From Nocardia africana NBRC 100379 (GTDB lineage Bacteria; Actinomycetota; Actinomycetes; Mycobacteriales; Mycobacteriaceae), in NCBI RefSeq assembly GCF_001612635.1, contig NZ_BDAV01000001.1, forward strand, positions 224,227 to 288,226: a DNA stretch of 64,000 nt, in the 5' to 3' direction. The notes under the pieces were generated by a model. That model saw only the letters and a list, made by a program, of their open reading frames with translations. It searched no databases and was not told the DNA's origin. Shown in pieces: positions 55,141 to 64,000 of the stretch (positions are counted from its first letter, which is position 1; each line of letters begins with the position of its first letter). Both the position numbers and the translations under genes were made by a program.

Positions 55141-55353
55141 CTACATGAAAGTTGGACGCAGCCCGAGCACTGCCGGTTCCAACCATTTGCCTCGAATAGA
55201 CCGAGCCAGACCAAGCGATCGGCTACTCAAACGGTCATACGTCATGATCGACGGTTCGCCACCTCCCCCTTCGACATCGGACAGCTGCCACTGGCCGAGA
55301 GTGTCCAATTGGCACCTAGCGTGCCATCTCTCGGACAGGTTGTCCACAATCAT
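55141..55353 (-). CDS. 70-residue protein translationally coupled to eccC
   Basis: 70 residues whose ATG overlaps the eccC stop (ATGA), the same coupling used throughout this window, and which ends 57 bp before the esxU-like start. It contains SERWHARCQLDTLGQWQLS and a basic second half (DRLSSRSLGLARSIRGKW). No signal peptide, TM helix or recognised family. It occupies the place of Rv3446c in the mycobacterial ESX-4 operon but is unrelated in size. Could be a small ESX-4 accessory protein; a chance frame is not excluded. Confidence 0.5.
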   Translation of the reverse strand: MIVDNLSERWHARCQLDTLGQWQLSDVEGGGGEPSIMTYDRLSSRSLGLARSIRGKWLEPAVLGLRPTFM

Positions 55354-58300
55354 TCCGGGCTCCAGGCCGTTTGGATGAGACTGGTCCCCGCGCGCGTCGC
55401 CAGCGTGCCGCGGCCCGGCGGCATTTCGCTCGGCCGGATGCCTGCCAGCAAGACGCCCTCTTCACGGTTACCGCTCATGATGAGGGCCGTCGTGCCCACA
55501 TCCTTCATTCTCGACACCAGGGGCTCGTACAGCGCCCGCGAGGCTCCACCCGACCGCCGGGCGATGATGAGGTGGAAGCCGATGTCCTTTGCGTGCGCCA
55601 AGAACTCGGCCAAGATCCCGAGCGGGTTGCCACTCGACGTGGATACCAGGTCGTAGTCGTCGACAACGACATAGACCTCGGGCCCGGTCCACCACGAACG
55701 CTCACGCAGCTGCTGCTGAGTCACGTCCGGCCCCGGCATCCGCTTGCGAAGAAGGCCCGCAAGCTCGGCCATCATCTTTTCGAGTATCTCCGAGGAGGGC
55801 GCGTAGCCGGCCAGATGATCGGTCTCGATCACACCCAGCAGGGTTCGGCGATAGTCGCCGAGGATCAGCTTGGCCTGTGTGGGCATGTTCGATTCGAGGA
55901 TCCCCCTGATCACGCTGCGCAACAAGTTCGTTTTGCCGCATTCGCTGTCACCGAAGATCAAGAAATGCGGTTGCTCGGACATGTTCAGCATGACCGGCGC
56001 AAGCTCGGATTCGTTCAAGCCGATCGGGATCTGCAGGTTCGGATGCCGGGTGTCCACACCTGCGGGCCAGTTGCCGAGACTCCGGAGAATGTCCTCGCGC
56101 GTCAGCAATTCAGGCAGCATACGGACCTGCCGCGCCGGTCGACCAGGGGTCATCCGCGCGATTGCTGCAACAGACTCCGCCACGCCTGTACCGAGGTTCT
56201 CCGGATTCGAATCCCCATCCACACGAGGCAAAGCCGTCAGCATGTGCTTTGCGTCCGGAGTCATACCGCGGCCCGGCCGGCCCTGTGGAACCAAGGCAGC
56301 GACGCGACGGCCGAGATCGGAATCCATCGGATCACCCAGGCGAAGTTCGATGCGGGTGCCGATCTGGTCCTTGAGGGCGGGGCGCGCTTCGGCCCAGCGG
56401 TTCAGCGCGATCACGACGTGCACGCCGTACGAGAGACCCTGCGTGGCAAGGTTCATGATCGGCTGTTCGAGGGCGTCGAAATCTTGGCGGATGGAGCCGA
56501 AGCCGTCGACCACCAGGAAGACGTCTCCGAACGGATCCTCGTGTGCCCCGGCGGCCGCGGGACTGCTCGATGGGTCGGTGCCGCGTAGACGGCGGAAGTC
56601 GGCCATCGACTCGATGCCCAATTGGCGGAAACGTATTTCCCGCTGGCGGACGATGGTGGTCATCTCGGAGATGGTGCGGCGGACTTTGTCCACGTCCAGG
56701 CGCCCCGCCACCGAACCGACGTGCGGGAGGCCCTCGAGCCCCGCCAGCGTGCCGCCACCGAAATCGAGGCAGTAGAACTGCACCTGTTCGGCGGTATGGG
56801 TCAACGCCATACCCATGATCAAGGACCGGAGTGCGGTCGATTTACCGGACTGGGGGCCACCGACGATGGCGACATTGCCTCGGGCCCCGGACAAGTCGAT
56901 CACCATGGGGTCGCGGCGCTGATCGTACGGGCGGTCCACTGTTCCTATGGCGGTGCGCAAACTCGCGACGGGACTGTACTCACCGGTGAGTATCGAGCGC
57001 GGAATGAGCTGGTCGAGTGTCGGCGCCTCGTCCAACGGTGGCAGCCAGATTTCGTGGGCGGGGCGACCGTGTCCCTGGATGCGCGATACCAGCATGCCCA
57101 GGTTGGAGATCTTTTCGGCGCTTTCGTCCTGCTGGACTTCCTCGATCATGCTGGGCTCGGGCGGCAGCGGGAGCCGGTCGCTGGCTCTGAAGGGCACCTG
57201 CCCAGCGATGAAAGGCCGTGCATTGATGTCGATCTCGCCGCCGACAATTCCTGCCTGCGTCACCTCTCGCTGCGATCCGCCACCCACATAGGGGCCGGAG
57301 ACGTAGGAAGCCTGGAATCGCTGAATCTCACCGGAATCGGACTTCAGATATCCGCCACCGGGACTGTTCGGCAGGTTGTAGGCATCGGGAACGCCCAAAA
57401 CCTGGCGAGATTCATTGGCCGAGAACGTCTTCAATCCGATGCGATAGGACAGATGTGATTCGAGGCCTTTGAGCTTGCCTTCTTCCAAGCGCTGTGAGGC
57501 CAGCAGTAGGTGCACGTGGAGCGATCGGCCCAGACGACCGATCATCACGAAGAGTTCGGCGAAATCAGGGTGCTGACTGAGCAGTTCGGAAAACTCGTCG
57601 AGCACGACGAACAACGCCGGCATCGGGTCGAGGTCCGCGCCGGCCGCGCGAGCCTTCTCGTATTCGAGGACATTCGCGAAATTGCCCTTGTCACGAAGCA
57701 CTTCCTGGCGGCGGTTCATCTCGCCCGCCAGCGCGTCCTTCATACGGTCGACGAGGTCGGCTTCCTCCTCCAGGTTGGTGATGATGGCCGCCACATGCGG
57801 AACACCTTCCAAGCCCAGGAAGGTCGCACCACCTTTGAAGTCGACGAGAACCAGGTTGAGTTGGTCCGGCGAATGCGTTGCCAGCATCGACAACACCAGC
57901 GTCCGAAGGAATTCCGACTTACCCGAACCGGTGGCACCGATACATAGGCCGTGCGGTCCCATCCCGCCCTCGGCCGCCTCCTTGATATCCAGGTAAACCG
58001 GCAAGCCGTCGGCGCCGACACCGAACGGCACCCGCAACCGGTCACGGCCGTAACGCGGCTTCCATCCGTTTTCCGGATTGAAGGTTCCGATATCACCCAG
58101 GCCCATCAGCTTGGCCCAGGTGTCGATGACCTCTCCGCTCTCCTCGGCCACGGCCTCGCCGCCACGCTGGACCGCCGCCACCCGGAAGGGAGCGAGGCGG
58201 CGCGCGACCTGTTCGGCCTGGCGCGCGCTGATGCGGTCGATGAGGGCGAAGCGTTCCATGTTGCCGGTGGCGCCGCGGCCGACGCATTCACCGTTCTCGA

Positions 58301-59390
58301 CGACCATCTGAATGCCGCGCGAAACCGCAAGGCGCGGAGCGTAACTGCACAGATCGATGATGGTGACGCCCTCGTACCCGGATTCCCGCAGCGAATCCTC
58401 TTCGGCCTCGAGCAGACCACCGTCGACGATGATGACGATGTGGACCAGATTCTGATTGGCGGGCTGGTTGCGCGAATAGCGAACGCGGTTGTGCAGCAAC
58501 GGATTCAGGCCGTCGGCGAGTTCACGGATCGAACCGTAGACCATGCGCTCGGTACCCACGCCGTCCTGGGAATCCGGATGCTGGGTGTGCGGGAGCCATT
58601 TGGTCCACTCCCATTCGGCGGCGGTGTCGGGACCGCAGACCACCGCGACCAGCACCTGGTCCGGTGCCTGAAACATGCACAGCTGCAACAACATCGCGCG
58701 AGTCATATCGCGCGCCTGGGCGCGGTCGCCGTTGAGCTGGATGGTGGCGAAGCCCTTGACCGCGATGGCGGTGGGCAGGTCCGGGACCGTGGAATGCGTA
58801 CGCACGAAACGACGCAGCGATACGGCCGCGATCGGCTCGAGTTCCTCGACCGGGCCGGTTTCCGGCGAGACCAGGCGGGTGGCCAGGCGCTGACCGCCCA
58901 GCCCGATGCGCGCGTGGCAGAAGTCCTTGTCCCCCGGACGGCGTTCCCACATGCGGCTGGTGCCGGCCAGCATCCACACCAAACCCGGTTCCGGATGGCT
59001 CCATTCGACCGCCGCGCGCTGCTGGGAAGCGGTTTCGTCGACGTCCTTGCGGACCTGGTCCAGGTAGCGCAGATAGTCCTTGCGGTCCTCGTTGGCCTCG
59101 GCGGCCTTCTGCCCCTTACCGCCCTGACCGGCGAACATGCCGACCATGGAGAAGACCATCATCATCGGGAACATCATGCTCATCGGGTTGGAGGCGATAC
59201 CTCCACCGCGGGTGAACATGATGGCCATCATTCCGACCATGCCGACGACCATCACGACGGGCATCAGTTTGCCCAGCAGACTGCCCGGTATCGCGCGTGG
59301 AATCTCCGGCGGCGGTTGCAGTGTCACTTCGCCGCCCGGTGACCTCGGAACCTCCCGGCGCGCACGACGCTGGAACCTGACAGTGCTCAT
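55350..59390 (-). CDS. eccC: T7SS membrane ATPase EccC (ESX-4)
   Basis: 1346 residues. The motor of ESX-4. Two TM helices at about 40-100 (PVVMVVGMVGMMAIMF; MMMVFSMVGMFAG), then three FtsK/SpoIIIE ATPase domains with Walker A GATGSGKSEF (about 480), GGPQSGKST (about 845) and GDSECGKTN (about 1145). VLVDFKGGATF and FVVLDEFSELL are the first domain's Walker B and sensor. A single-chain EccC as in ESX-4. ATG 59390 follows GGGGGATC. Heads the operon eccC - 70-codon gene - esxU - esxT; divergent from eccD. Confidence 0.97.
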   Translation of the reverse strand: MSTVRFQRRARREVPRSPGGEVTLQPPPEIPRAIPGSLLGKLMPVVMVVGMVGMMAIMFTRGGGIASNPMSMMFPMMMVFSMVGMFAGQGGKGQKAAEANEDRKDYLRYLDQVRKDVDETASQQRAAVEWSHPEPGLVWMLAGTSRMWERRPGDKDFCHARIGLGGQRLATRLVSPETGPVEELEPIAAVSLRRFVRTHSTVPDLPTAIAVKGFATIQLNGDRAQARDMTRAMLLQLCMFQAPDQVLVAVVCGPDTAAEWEWTKWLPHTQHPDSQDGVGTERMVYGSIRELADGLNPLLHNRVRYSRNQPANQNLVHIVIIVDGGLLEAEEDSLRESGYEGVTIIDLCSYAPRLAVSRGIQMVVENGECVGRGATGNMERFALIDRISARQAEQVARRLAPFRVAAVQRGGEAVAEESGEVIDTWAKLMGLGDIGTFNPENGWKPRYGRDRLRVPFGVGADGLPVYLDIKEAAEGGMGPHGLCIGATGSGKSEFLRTLVLSMLATHSPDQLNLVLVDFKGGATFLGLEGVPHVAAIITNLEEEADLVDRMKDALAGEMNRRQEVLRDKGNFANVLEYEKARAAGADLDPMPALFVVLDEFSELLSQHPDFAELFVMIGRLGRSLHVHLLLASQRLEEGKLKGLESHLSYRIGLKTFSANESRQVLGVPDAYNLPNSPGGGYLKSDSGEIQRFQASYVSGPYVGGGSQREVTQAGIVGGEIDINARPFIAGQVPFRASDRLPLPPEPSMIEEVQQDESAEKISNLGMLVSRIQGHGRPAHEIWLPPLDEAPTLDQLIPRSILTGEYSPVASLRTAIGTVDRPYDQRRDPMVIDLSGARGNVAIVGGPQSGKSTALRSLIMGMALTHTAEQVQFYCLDFGGGTLAGLEGLPHVGSVAGRLDVDKVRRTISEMTTIVRQREIRFRQLGIESMADFRRLRGTDPSSSPAAAGAHEDPFGDVFLVVDGFGSIRQDFDALEQPIMNLATQGLSYGVHVVIALNRWAEARPALKDQIGTRIELRLGDPMDSDLGRRVAALVPQGRPGRGMTPDAKHMLTALPRVDGDSNPENLGTGVAESVAAIARMTPGRPARQVRMLPELLTREDILRSLGNWPAGVDTRHPNLQIPIGLNESELAPVMLNMSEQPHFLIFGDSECGKTNLLRSVIRGILESNMPTQAKLILGDYRRTLLGVIETDHLAGYAPSSEILEKMMAELAGLLRKRMPGPDVTQQQLRERSWWTGPEVYVVVDDYDLVSTSSGNPLGILAEFLAHAKDIGFHLIIARRSGGASRALYEPLVSRMKDVGTTALIMSGNREEGVLLAGIRPSEMPPGRGTLATRAGTSLIQTAWSPE

Positions 59391-59549
59391 CGACGGAAGA
59401 TCCCCCTTCGGCGGCTGTACTGCGGACTCAGTGTAGAGGCAGCGGCCGACATGTCGTACAGTTCGACCAGCATTCTGCACGGATCGGCCGCGCGACCGCA
59501 AACCGGAGCGCATGCTGAAACACCAGGTAGAGACGGAGTTGGGGGAAGC

Positions 59550-61016
59550 GTGACGCACGCGCGACTGGACCATATCGAAGAGGATTCGAGCCGCGGAATC
59601 GTCCGGGCGCCCGATCTGGCGCGGGTGACAATTCTGGCCAAGCACACGCAGGTCGATATGGCGATTCCGGTCGACGTTCCGGTCGCACTGGTCATTCCGA
59701 GCGTGGTCGACATGGTGGCGCAGCACAGCCGCACCAACGATTTCGACAACAGCGGCGAACAATTCCAGCCGGCCGAATGGGTGCTGGCGCGCATCGGGCA
59801 GCCGCCGTTCTCCAATTCGCTCAGCCTGGGTGAACAGGGCGTGCGCGACGGCGAACTGCTCATGCTGGAAAGTGCCGACCACGTCGCGCCCAGTCCGCTG
59901 TTCGACGACATCATGTACAACGTCGCGATCGCCGACGCCGACCATTTCCGGAGCTGGTCACCGCAGGTCGCGCGGATCACCGGATCGATCATCGCGGTGC
60001 TGACCATGCTCGCCGGATGCACCGGCCTGCTGGCCGCGCCGGATGCGATGGCGGGCTGGATCACCGGGTCCATCGCCGCGGTGCTGACGATTCTGCTGGT
60101 GGTGGCCGGCACGGTGATGAGCCGCATGTACGGCGACACCGCCTCCGCGCTGGTGCTCGGCGGCTGTGCGCTGCCGAGCGCGTTCGCCGCCGGCATGTTG
60201 ATCGTGCCCGACCATTACGGCTGGGCGAATCTGCTGCTCGGCTCGGTACTCGTCGGCGCGACGGCACTGCTGGCCTGGCGCGTCAGTGGGGTCGGTCTGG
60301 CCCTGTTCATCGGCGCCACAACGCTTTCCGTCTTCGCCATCCCCGCCGCGTTGGTCGGCCTGCTCACCTCCCAGCCGGTCAAGGCCATCGGCGCGGTCGC
60401 CGCCGCGCTCGCACTCGGCGGACTGTCGCTGGCACCGCGAGTGTCGATGCTGCTGGCGAAACTGCCACTGCCGCCGGTGCCTTCGCCCGGCACTCCGATC
60501 GACCCCACCGAGGACGATCCCGACGACCACCGCGCCCTGCCCACCATGGATGTGCTGCGCACGAAATCCGAACGCGCGCGGATGTATCTGGCCGGCCTCG
60601 TCGGCGCGACCACACTGGTGACCGTGATCGGAGCGCTGGCCGCGACCGATCCGTCCGCGGACAGCCCCTATTGGCCCGGTATCGCGCTGGCCCTGGTCTG
60701 CGCGGTGGTGCTGATGTTCCGCAGCCGCACCTACGTCAGCGCCGAGCTGGCGGTGGTGCTGCTCGCCGGCGGTGCGGCCATTCTGCTGATCATGACGGTC
60801 GGCGCGGCCTTCGTGGTGGAACAACCGCTCGCGGTGTTCGGCGCCGCCATGGTGATGCTCATCGCCGCATTGATCCTGGGCACGATCGTGCCGAACCAGT
60901 CGGCGACGCCGCCGATGCGCCGCGCGGTGGAGCTGCTGGAGTACGGCTTCGTGGCCGCCGTCCTGCCGCTGGTGTTCTGGGTAGCCGAGCTGTACACGCT
61001 CGTTCGATCGCTCTGA
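59550..61016 (+). CDS. eccD: T7SS membrane channel component EccD (ESX-4)
   Basis: 488 residues. An N-terminal ubiquitin-like YukD domain (about 15-110; RVTILAKHTQVDMAIP, ELLMLESA) is followed by about eleven TM helices (IIAVLTMLAGCTGLLAA to YGFVAAVLPLVFWVAELY) with a cytoplasmic loop at about 310-350. GTG 59550 preceded by GGGGGAA is preferred to ATG 59451, which would add 33 unrelated residues. Pairs with mycP 7 bp downstream. Confidence 0.95.
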   Translation: MTHARLDHIEEDSSRGIVRAPDLARVTILAKHTQVDMAIPVDVPVALVIPSVVDMVAQHSRTNDFDNSGEQFQPAEWVLARIGQPPFSNSLSLGEQGVRDGELLMLESADHVAPSPLFDDIMYNVAIADADHFRSWSPQVARITGSIIAVLTMLAGCTGLLAAPDAMAGWITGSIAAVLTILLVVAGTVMSRMYGDTASALVLGGCALPSAFAAGMLIVPDHYGWANLLLGSVLVGATALLAWRVSGVGLALFIGATTLSVFAIPAALVGLLTSQPVKAIGAVAAALALGGLSLAPRVSMLLAKLPLPPVPSPGTPIDPTEDDPDDHRALPTMDVLRTKSERARMYLAGLVGATTLVTVIGALAATDPSADSPYWPGIALALVCAVVLMFRSRTYVSAELAVVLLAGGAAILLIMTVGAAFVVEQPLAVFGAAMVMLIAALILGTIVPNQSATPPMRRAVELLEYGFVAAVLPLVFWVAELYTLVRSL

Positions 61017-61023
61017 GCCGCGC

Positions 61024-62439
61024 ATGAATCCGAAAAGGTTCGGGCGCAGAGTAATTCGGGTCGCGACTGTCGTCGCGGTGCTGGGGCTGAGTGCCTCGAC
61101 GGGGGCAGGTGCGGCGATCGCGGACAAACCGGTGGTGAATCCGGGGGCGCTGCCGTCCGGCGGTAACCCGGCGCCGCCGGACCCCACGGAGCAGCCGGCG
61201 AACTCACCCTGCGCCAGCACGAGCACCGGCGGGGACGGCCCGACCGTGCCGGCCGCGCAGCGCAGCCTGGAACTGGACAAGGCGTGGCAGTTCGCCAGTG
61301 GCGCAGGGCAGTTGGTCGCCGTGATCGATACCGGCGTGATGCGCCATCCCCGGCTGCCGGGCATCATCCCGGGCGGTGACTACGTCTCCGCCAGCGACGG
61401 CACCGACGACTGTGACGCGCACGGGACCTTCGTGGCGGGCATCATCGCCGCGACGCGCATCGGTAACCAAGGGTTTTCGGGTGTGGCACCGCAGGCGCAG
61501 ATTCTGAGCATCCGGCAGACCTCGAGCTATTTCCAGAAGAAGGGCGCCGGCCGCGACAAGGGGCCCGACGCCATGCCCGAGGGATACGGCACCACCCACA
61601 CCCTGGCGCAGGCGGTGCGCCGGGCGGCCGATATGGGCGCGACGGTCATCAACATGTCCGAGGTGGCCTGCCAGGCCGGGGCGATTCCCGACGACGACCT
61701 CGGCGCCGCGGTGCATTACGCCGCCGTCGAGAAGAACGTCGTGGTCGTCACGGCCGCGGGTAACAACGACAAGTGCAAGGGCACCAACCCGGTCATCGAT
61801 CCGCTGGATCCGAGTGCGGATCCGTGGACGAAGGTCGATCTGAACGTCTCGCCCGCGCGGTGGGACGACTATGTGCTGTCGGTGGGCTCGATCGACGACA
61901 ACGGCCAGCCCTCGAAGTTCACCGTGCCGGGCCCGTGGGTCGGCGTCGCGGCACCGGGCGAGAATCTCACCTCGCTCGACCCACACTGGGACGATCCGCG
62001 CAGCAAGGGGACGGCCGTCGCGAAGGTGGATCAGCAGGGCAAGGCCGAGCCGATCTCCGGAACCAGTTTCGCCGCACCGTATGTCGCGGGGGTGGCGGCC
62101 CTCGTCCGGGCCCGTTATCCGGAACTGAGCGCGCTCGATGTCATCAAGCGCATCGAGGCCACCGCCCACGCACCCGCCGAGGGCTGGAATCCGTATGTCG
62201 GATACGGCGCGGTCGACCCGGTGGCCGCGCTCACCGCACAGGTCCCGAATTCGTTGCCGCCCAAGCGGCCCAGCGCCGCCAAGAGCTGGCAACTTCCGGT
62301 GCCGACCACTCCCCCGGCCCCCGACCACACCTCCCGCAATGTGGCGCTGATCGGAACCGGTGTCATCGCCGTGCTCGCCGTGCTCGGATATCTCGCGTCG
62401 TTCCCGCTGCGCCGCCGCTTCGGTGATCGCGGCGAGTGA
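61024..62439 (+). CDS. mycP: T7SS-associated subtilisin-like protease, mycosin (ESX-4)
   Basis: 471 residues. Signal peptide (VATVVAVLGLSASTGAGAA), subtilase domain with catalytic Asp in VAVIDTGV, His in DAHGTFVAG and Ser in SGTSFAAPYVAG, then a proline stalk and a C-terminal TM helix (VALIGTGVIAVLAVLGYLA). Mycosins stabilise the ESX membrane complex. Starts 7 bp after eccD and ends 3 bp from the convergent PPOX gene. Confidence 0.97.
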   Translation: MNPKRFGRRVIRVATVVAVLGLSASTGAGAAIADKPVVNPGALPSGGNPAPPDPTEQPANSPCASTSTGGDGPTVPAAQRSLELDKAWQFASGAGQLVAVIDTGVMRHPRLPGIIPGGDYVSASDGTDDCDAHGTFVAGIIAATRIGNQGFSGVAPQAQILSIRQTSSYFQKKGAGRDKGPDAMPEGYGTTHTLAQAVRRAADMGATVINMSEVACQAGAIPDDDLGAAVHYAAVEKNVVVVTAAGNNDKCKGTNPVIDPLDPSADPWTKVDLNVSPARWDDYVLSVGSIDDNGQPSKFTVPGPWVGVAAPGENLTSLDPHWDDPRSKGTAVAKVDQQGKAEPISGTSFAAPYVAGVAALVRARYPELSALDVIKRIEATAHAPAEGWNPYVGYGAVDPVAALTAQVPNSLPPKRPSAAKSWQLPVPTTPPAPDHTSRNVALIGTGVIAVLAVLGYLASFPLRRRFGDRGE

Positions 62440-62442
62440 GGT

Positions 62443-62994
62443 TCACCGCGGCTCGTCGAACCGCCAGCGCGTCGCGCCGCCCGGTTCGACCGTCGACAGC
62501 GCCGTCGCCGCGCGCGGCACGATGCGGTAGACGTACCAGGGCGGCGGGCCGGCCGAGGGCGCGCTGAAGTCGGCGGTCAGGGCCGTGCCGGAATCGTCGA
62601 CCCGGCACGGCCATCCCTCGCCTGCCCAGTCGGCGGCCCGCTGTGCCACCGTCGCCGGGTCGGTGACGCGTTCGGCGGTGCCGTTCACGCTGAGGTCGAA
62701 CGTATCCAACGCCACGCTGAGCGTGCAGCGCGGATCGCGAGAGATGTTGCGGGCCTTGCGTGTTCGCGGGCCGGTTTCGAACCAGAAGGCGCCGTCCACC
62801 CACAACGCGCCCACCGCGGTCACATGCGGACTGCCGTCCGGATCGATCGTCGCCAGCCAGCAGGTGTGCCGATCGGGCCCGCCCGTCCCGGGCGCCTGCG
62901 GGAACCCGGCGTCCAGACCGGCCACGACGGCCGACCAGTCCAGCGGATCCAGCTCGTACAGTTCGGCGAGATTGGTCGTCTGCATAGTGTCCAT
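62443..62994 (-). CDS. Pyridoxamine-5'-phosphate-oxidase-fold (FMN/F420-binding) protein
   Basis: 183 residues of the split-barrel flavin-binding class: CWLATIDPDGSPHVTAVGALW, FETGPRTRKARNISRDPRCTLSV, then WYVYRIVP. The R-K-A-R-N segment fits F420-type actinobacterial members. Start taken at ATG 62994; ATGs at 63027 and 63105 are in frame, and none has a clear RBS. Substrate unknown. It occupies the place where M. tuberculosis has eccB4. Confidence 0.85.
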   Translation of the reverse strand: MDTMQTTNLAELYELDPLDWSAVVAGLDAGFPQAPGTGGPDRHTCWLATIDPDGSPHVTAVGALWVDGAFWFETGPRTRKARNISRDPRCTLSVALDTFDLSVNGTAERVTDPATVAQRAADWAGEGWPCRVDDSGTALTADFSAPSAGPPPWYVYRIVPRAATALSTVEPGGATRWRFDEPR

Positions 62995-63194
62995 GGTGTT
63001 GCGACGAGGCGTGGCGGACGGATTCATCGGCGGGCGCGCAGTAAGTTCGTCCGTTATAGGCGATATGCCCTGGTCGGCACGGGTAAATCCGCCCAAGATC
63101 GACACGGGCGGCCCGGCGATGACTCAGTATTTCTGGCAGCGGCGGTCCGGCGGTACGACCGTCGCGGGTCGTCGCACGAGGGGCAGGAACAGCC

Positions 63195-64000
63195 ATGACA
63201 GTCGCCGGCAGGCAACGTCTCACTCCCGATCAGCGCAATTCGTTCATCGCGGCCCAACTGGGCTGGACGATGGACGCCTTCGATTTCTTTCTGGTCGTCT
63301 TCGTCTATGCCGATATCGCCGCTTCCTTCGATATGCCGAAATCCGACGTCGCGTTCATCACCACGGCAACGCTGATCATGCGCCCGGTGGGTGCGCTGCT
63401 GTTCGGTCTGTGGGCCGACCGGGTGGGCCGGCGCATTCCGCTGATGGTCGACGTCGCGTTCTACTCGGTGATCGGATTCCTGTGCGCGTTCGCGCCGAAT
63501 TTCACTGTGCTGCTGATACTTCGGTTGCTCTACGGCATCGGCATGGGTGGCGAATGGGGCCTCGGCGCGGCGCTGGCGATGGAGAAGATTCCCGCCGAGC
63601 GGCGCGGCTTCTTCTCCGGACTCCTGCAGGAGGGTTACTCGTTCGGCTACCTGCTCGCCTCGCTGGCCTCGCTGCTGGTGATGAACTGGCTCGGCCTTTC
63701 CTGGCGTTGGCTGTTCGCGCTCTCGGTGATTCCGGCCCTGATCATCCTGGTGATCCGGACCCGCGTGGGTGAATCGGAGGCGTGGGAGAGCAGCCGCGAA
63801 CATATGCGGCTCACCCAGACCTCGGTGCGTGATGTGGTGATGAACCCGGTCGTGATCCGCCGCTTCGCCTATCTCGTCCTGCTGATGACCGCGTTCAACT
63901 GGATGAGCCACGGCACCCAGGACGTCTACCCGACCTTCTTGTCCGCGGTCGAGAACGGCGGCGCGGGATTGTCCTCGGCGACCGCGAAATGGATTGCGGT
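63195..64000 (+). CDS. MFS transporter (partial)
   Basis: First 268 residues of a major facilitator; it runs off the window. An N-terminal helix pair includes [17 protein letters not shown], the MFS loop motif [13 protein letters not shown] lies between TM2 and TM3, and [20 protein letters not shown] is typical of the metabolite:H+ symporter group (organic or aromatic acid, sialic acid types). Divergent from the PPOX gene with a 200-bp spacer. Confidence 0.9.
   Translation, partial: MTVAGRQRLTPDQRNSFIAAQLGWTMDAFDFFLVVFVYADIAASFDMPKSDVAFITTATLIMRPVGALLFGLWADRVGRRIPLMVDVAFYSVIGFLCAFAPNFTVLLILRLLYGIGMGGEWGLGAALAMEKIPAERRGFFSGLLQEGYSFGYLLASLASLLVMNWLGLSWRWLFALSVIPALIILVIRTRVGESEAWESSREHMRLTQTSVRDVVMNPVVIRRFAYLVLLMTAFNWMSHGTQDVYPTFLSAVENGGAGLSSATAKWIA

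Overview
The window is very high in G+C, and its gene order matches the mycobacterial chromosome around M. tuberculosis Rv3417c-Rv3449 (groEL1, groES, tsaD, rimI, tsaB, tsaE, alr, nnr, glmS, glmM, rpsI, rplM, ESX-4). Together with the many type VII secretion (T7SS) effector cassettes and lipoprotein paralogues, this points to a mycolic-acid actinomycete, most likely Nocardia or a close relative. That assignment is inference from synteny and protein families. No rRNA, tRNA, IS element or CRISPR array was seen.

Layout. 1-2.2 kb: partial TetR regulator, divergent glycosidase-like gene, SnoaL-like gene. 2.2-4.6 kb: groES-groEL1 with a CIRCE operator and two hairpins. 5.0-6.6 kb: a membrane-anchored Hsp70-like protein inserted between groES and tsaD. 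6.6-11.9 kb: minus-strand operon alr - alpha/beta hydrolase - tsaE - (gap) - tsaB - rimI - tsaD, combining cell-wall D-alanine supply with the tRNA t6A pathway. 12-17.9 kb: SDR, nnr, cupredoxin lipoprotein, glmS, hydrolase-like protein. 18-28.3 kb: two T7SS cassettes facing each other. The plus-strand one carries a YbaB-like protein, a WXG100 protein, a 1442-residue polymorphic toxin-like protein, a second protein with the same C-terminal domain, a toxin remnant and an immunity candidate. The minus-strand one carries an EspC-like protein, a large substrate and a coiled-coil protein. 28.5-31.4 kb: small genes, an ABC-F ATPase and a membrane protein. 31.5-34.2 kb: a third T7SS-like trio. 34.5-37.1 kb: glmM, rpsI, rplM. 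37.2-54.3 kb: a surface and signalling block with a T7SS-associated actin-fold protein, FHA-ABC transporter, zinc metallopeptidase, FHA protein, five paralogous lipoproteins, an Rv3446c-type protein and a Ser/Thr kinase. 54.4-62.4 kb: ESX-4 core (two Esx proteins, a 70-codon ORF, eccC; divergent eccD and mycP). 62.4-64 kb: a PPOX-fold protein and a partial MFS transporter.

How it fits together. The ESX-4 core would supply the membrane ATPase, channel and protease. The three effector cassettes upstream would supply substrates (WXG100/EspC-like partners, large effectors, YbaB/EspL-like accessory proteins). The kinase and the two FHA proteins suggest phospho-threonine signalling in the same neighbourhood. 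The most striking content is a C-terminal domain shared by the 1442-residue toxin-like protein and the next gene. From memory it matches the conserved core of plant IQM (calmodulin-binding) proteins and sits in visibly lower-GC DNA, as expected of a swapped-in toxin module.
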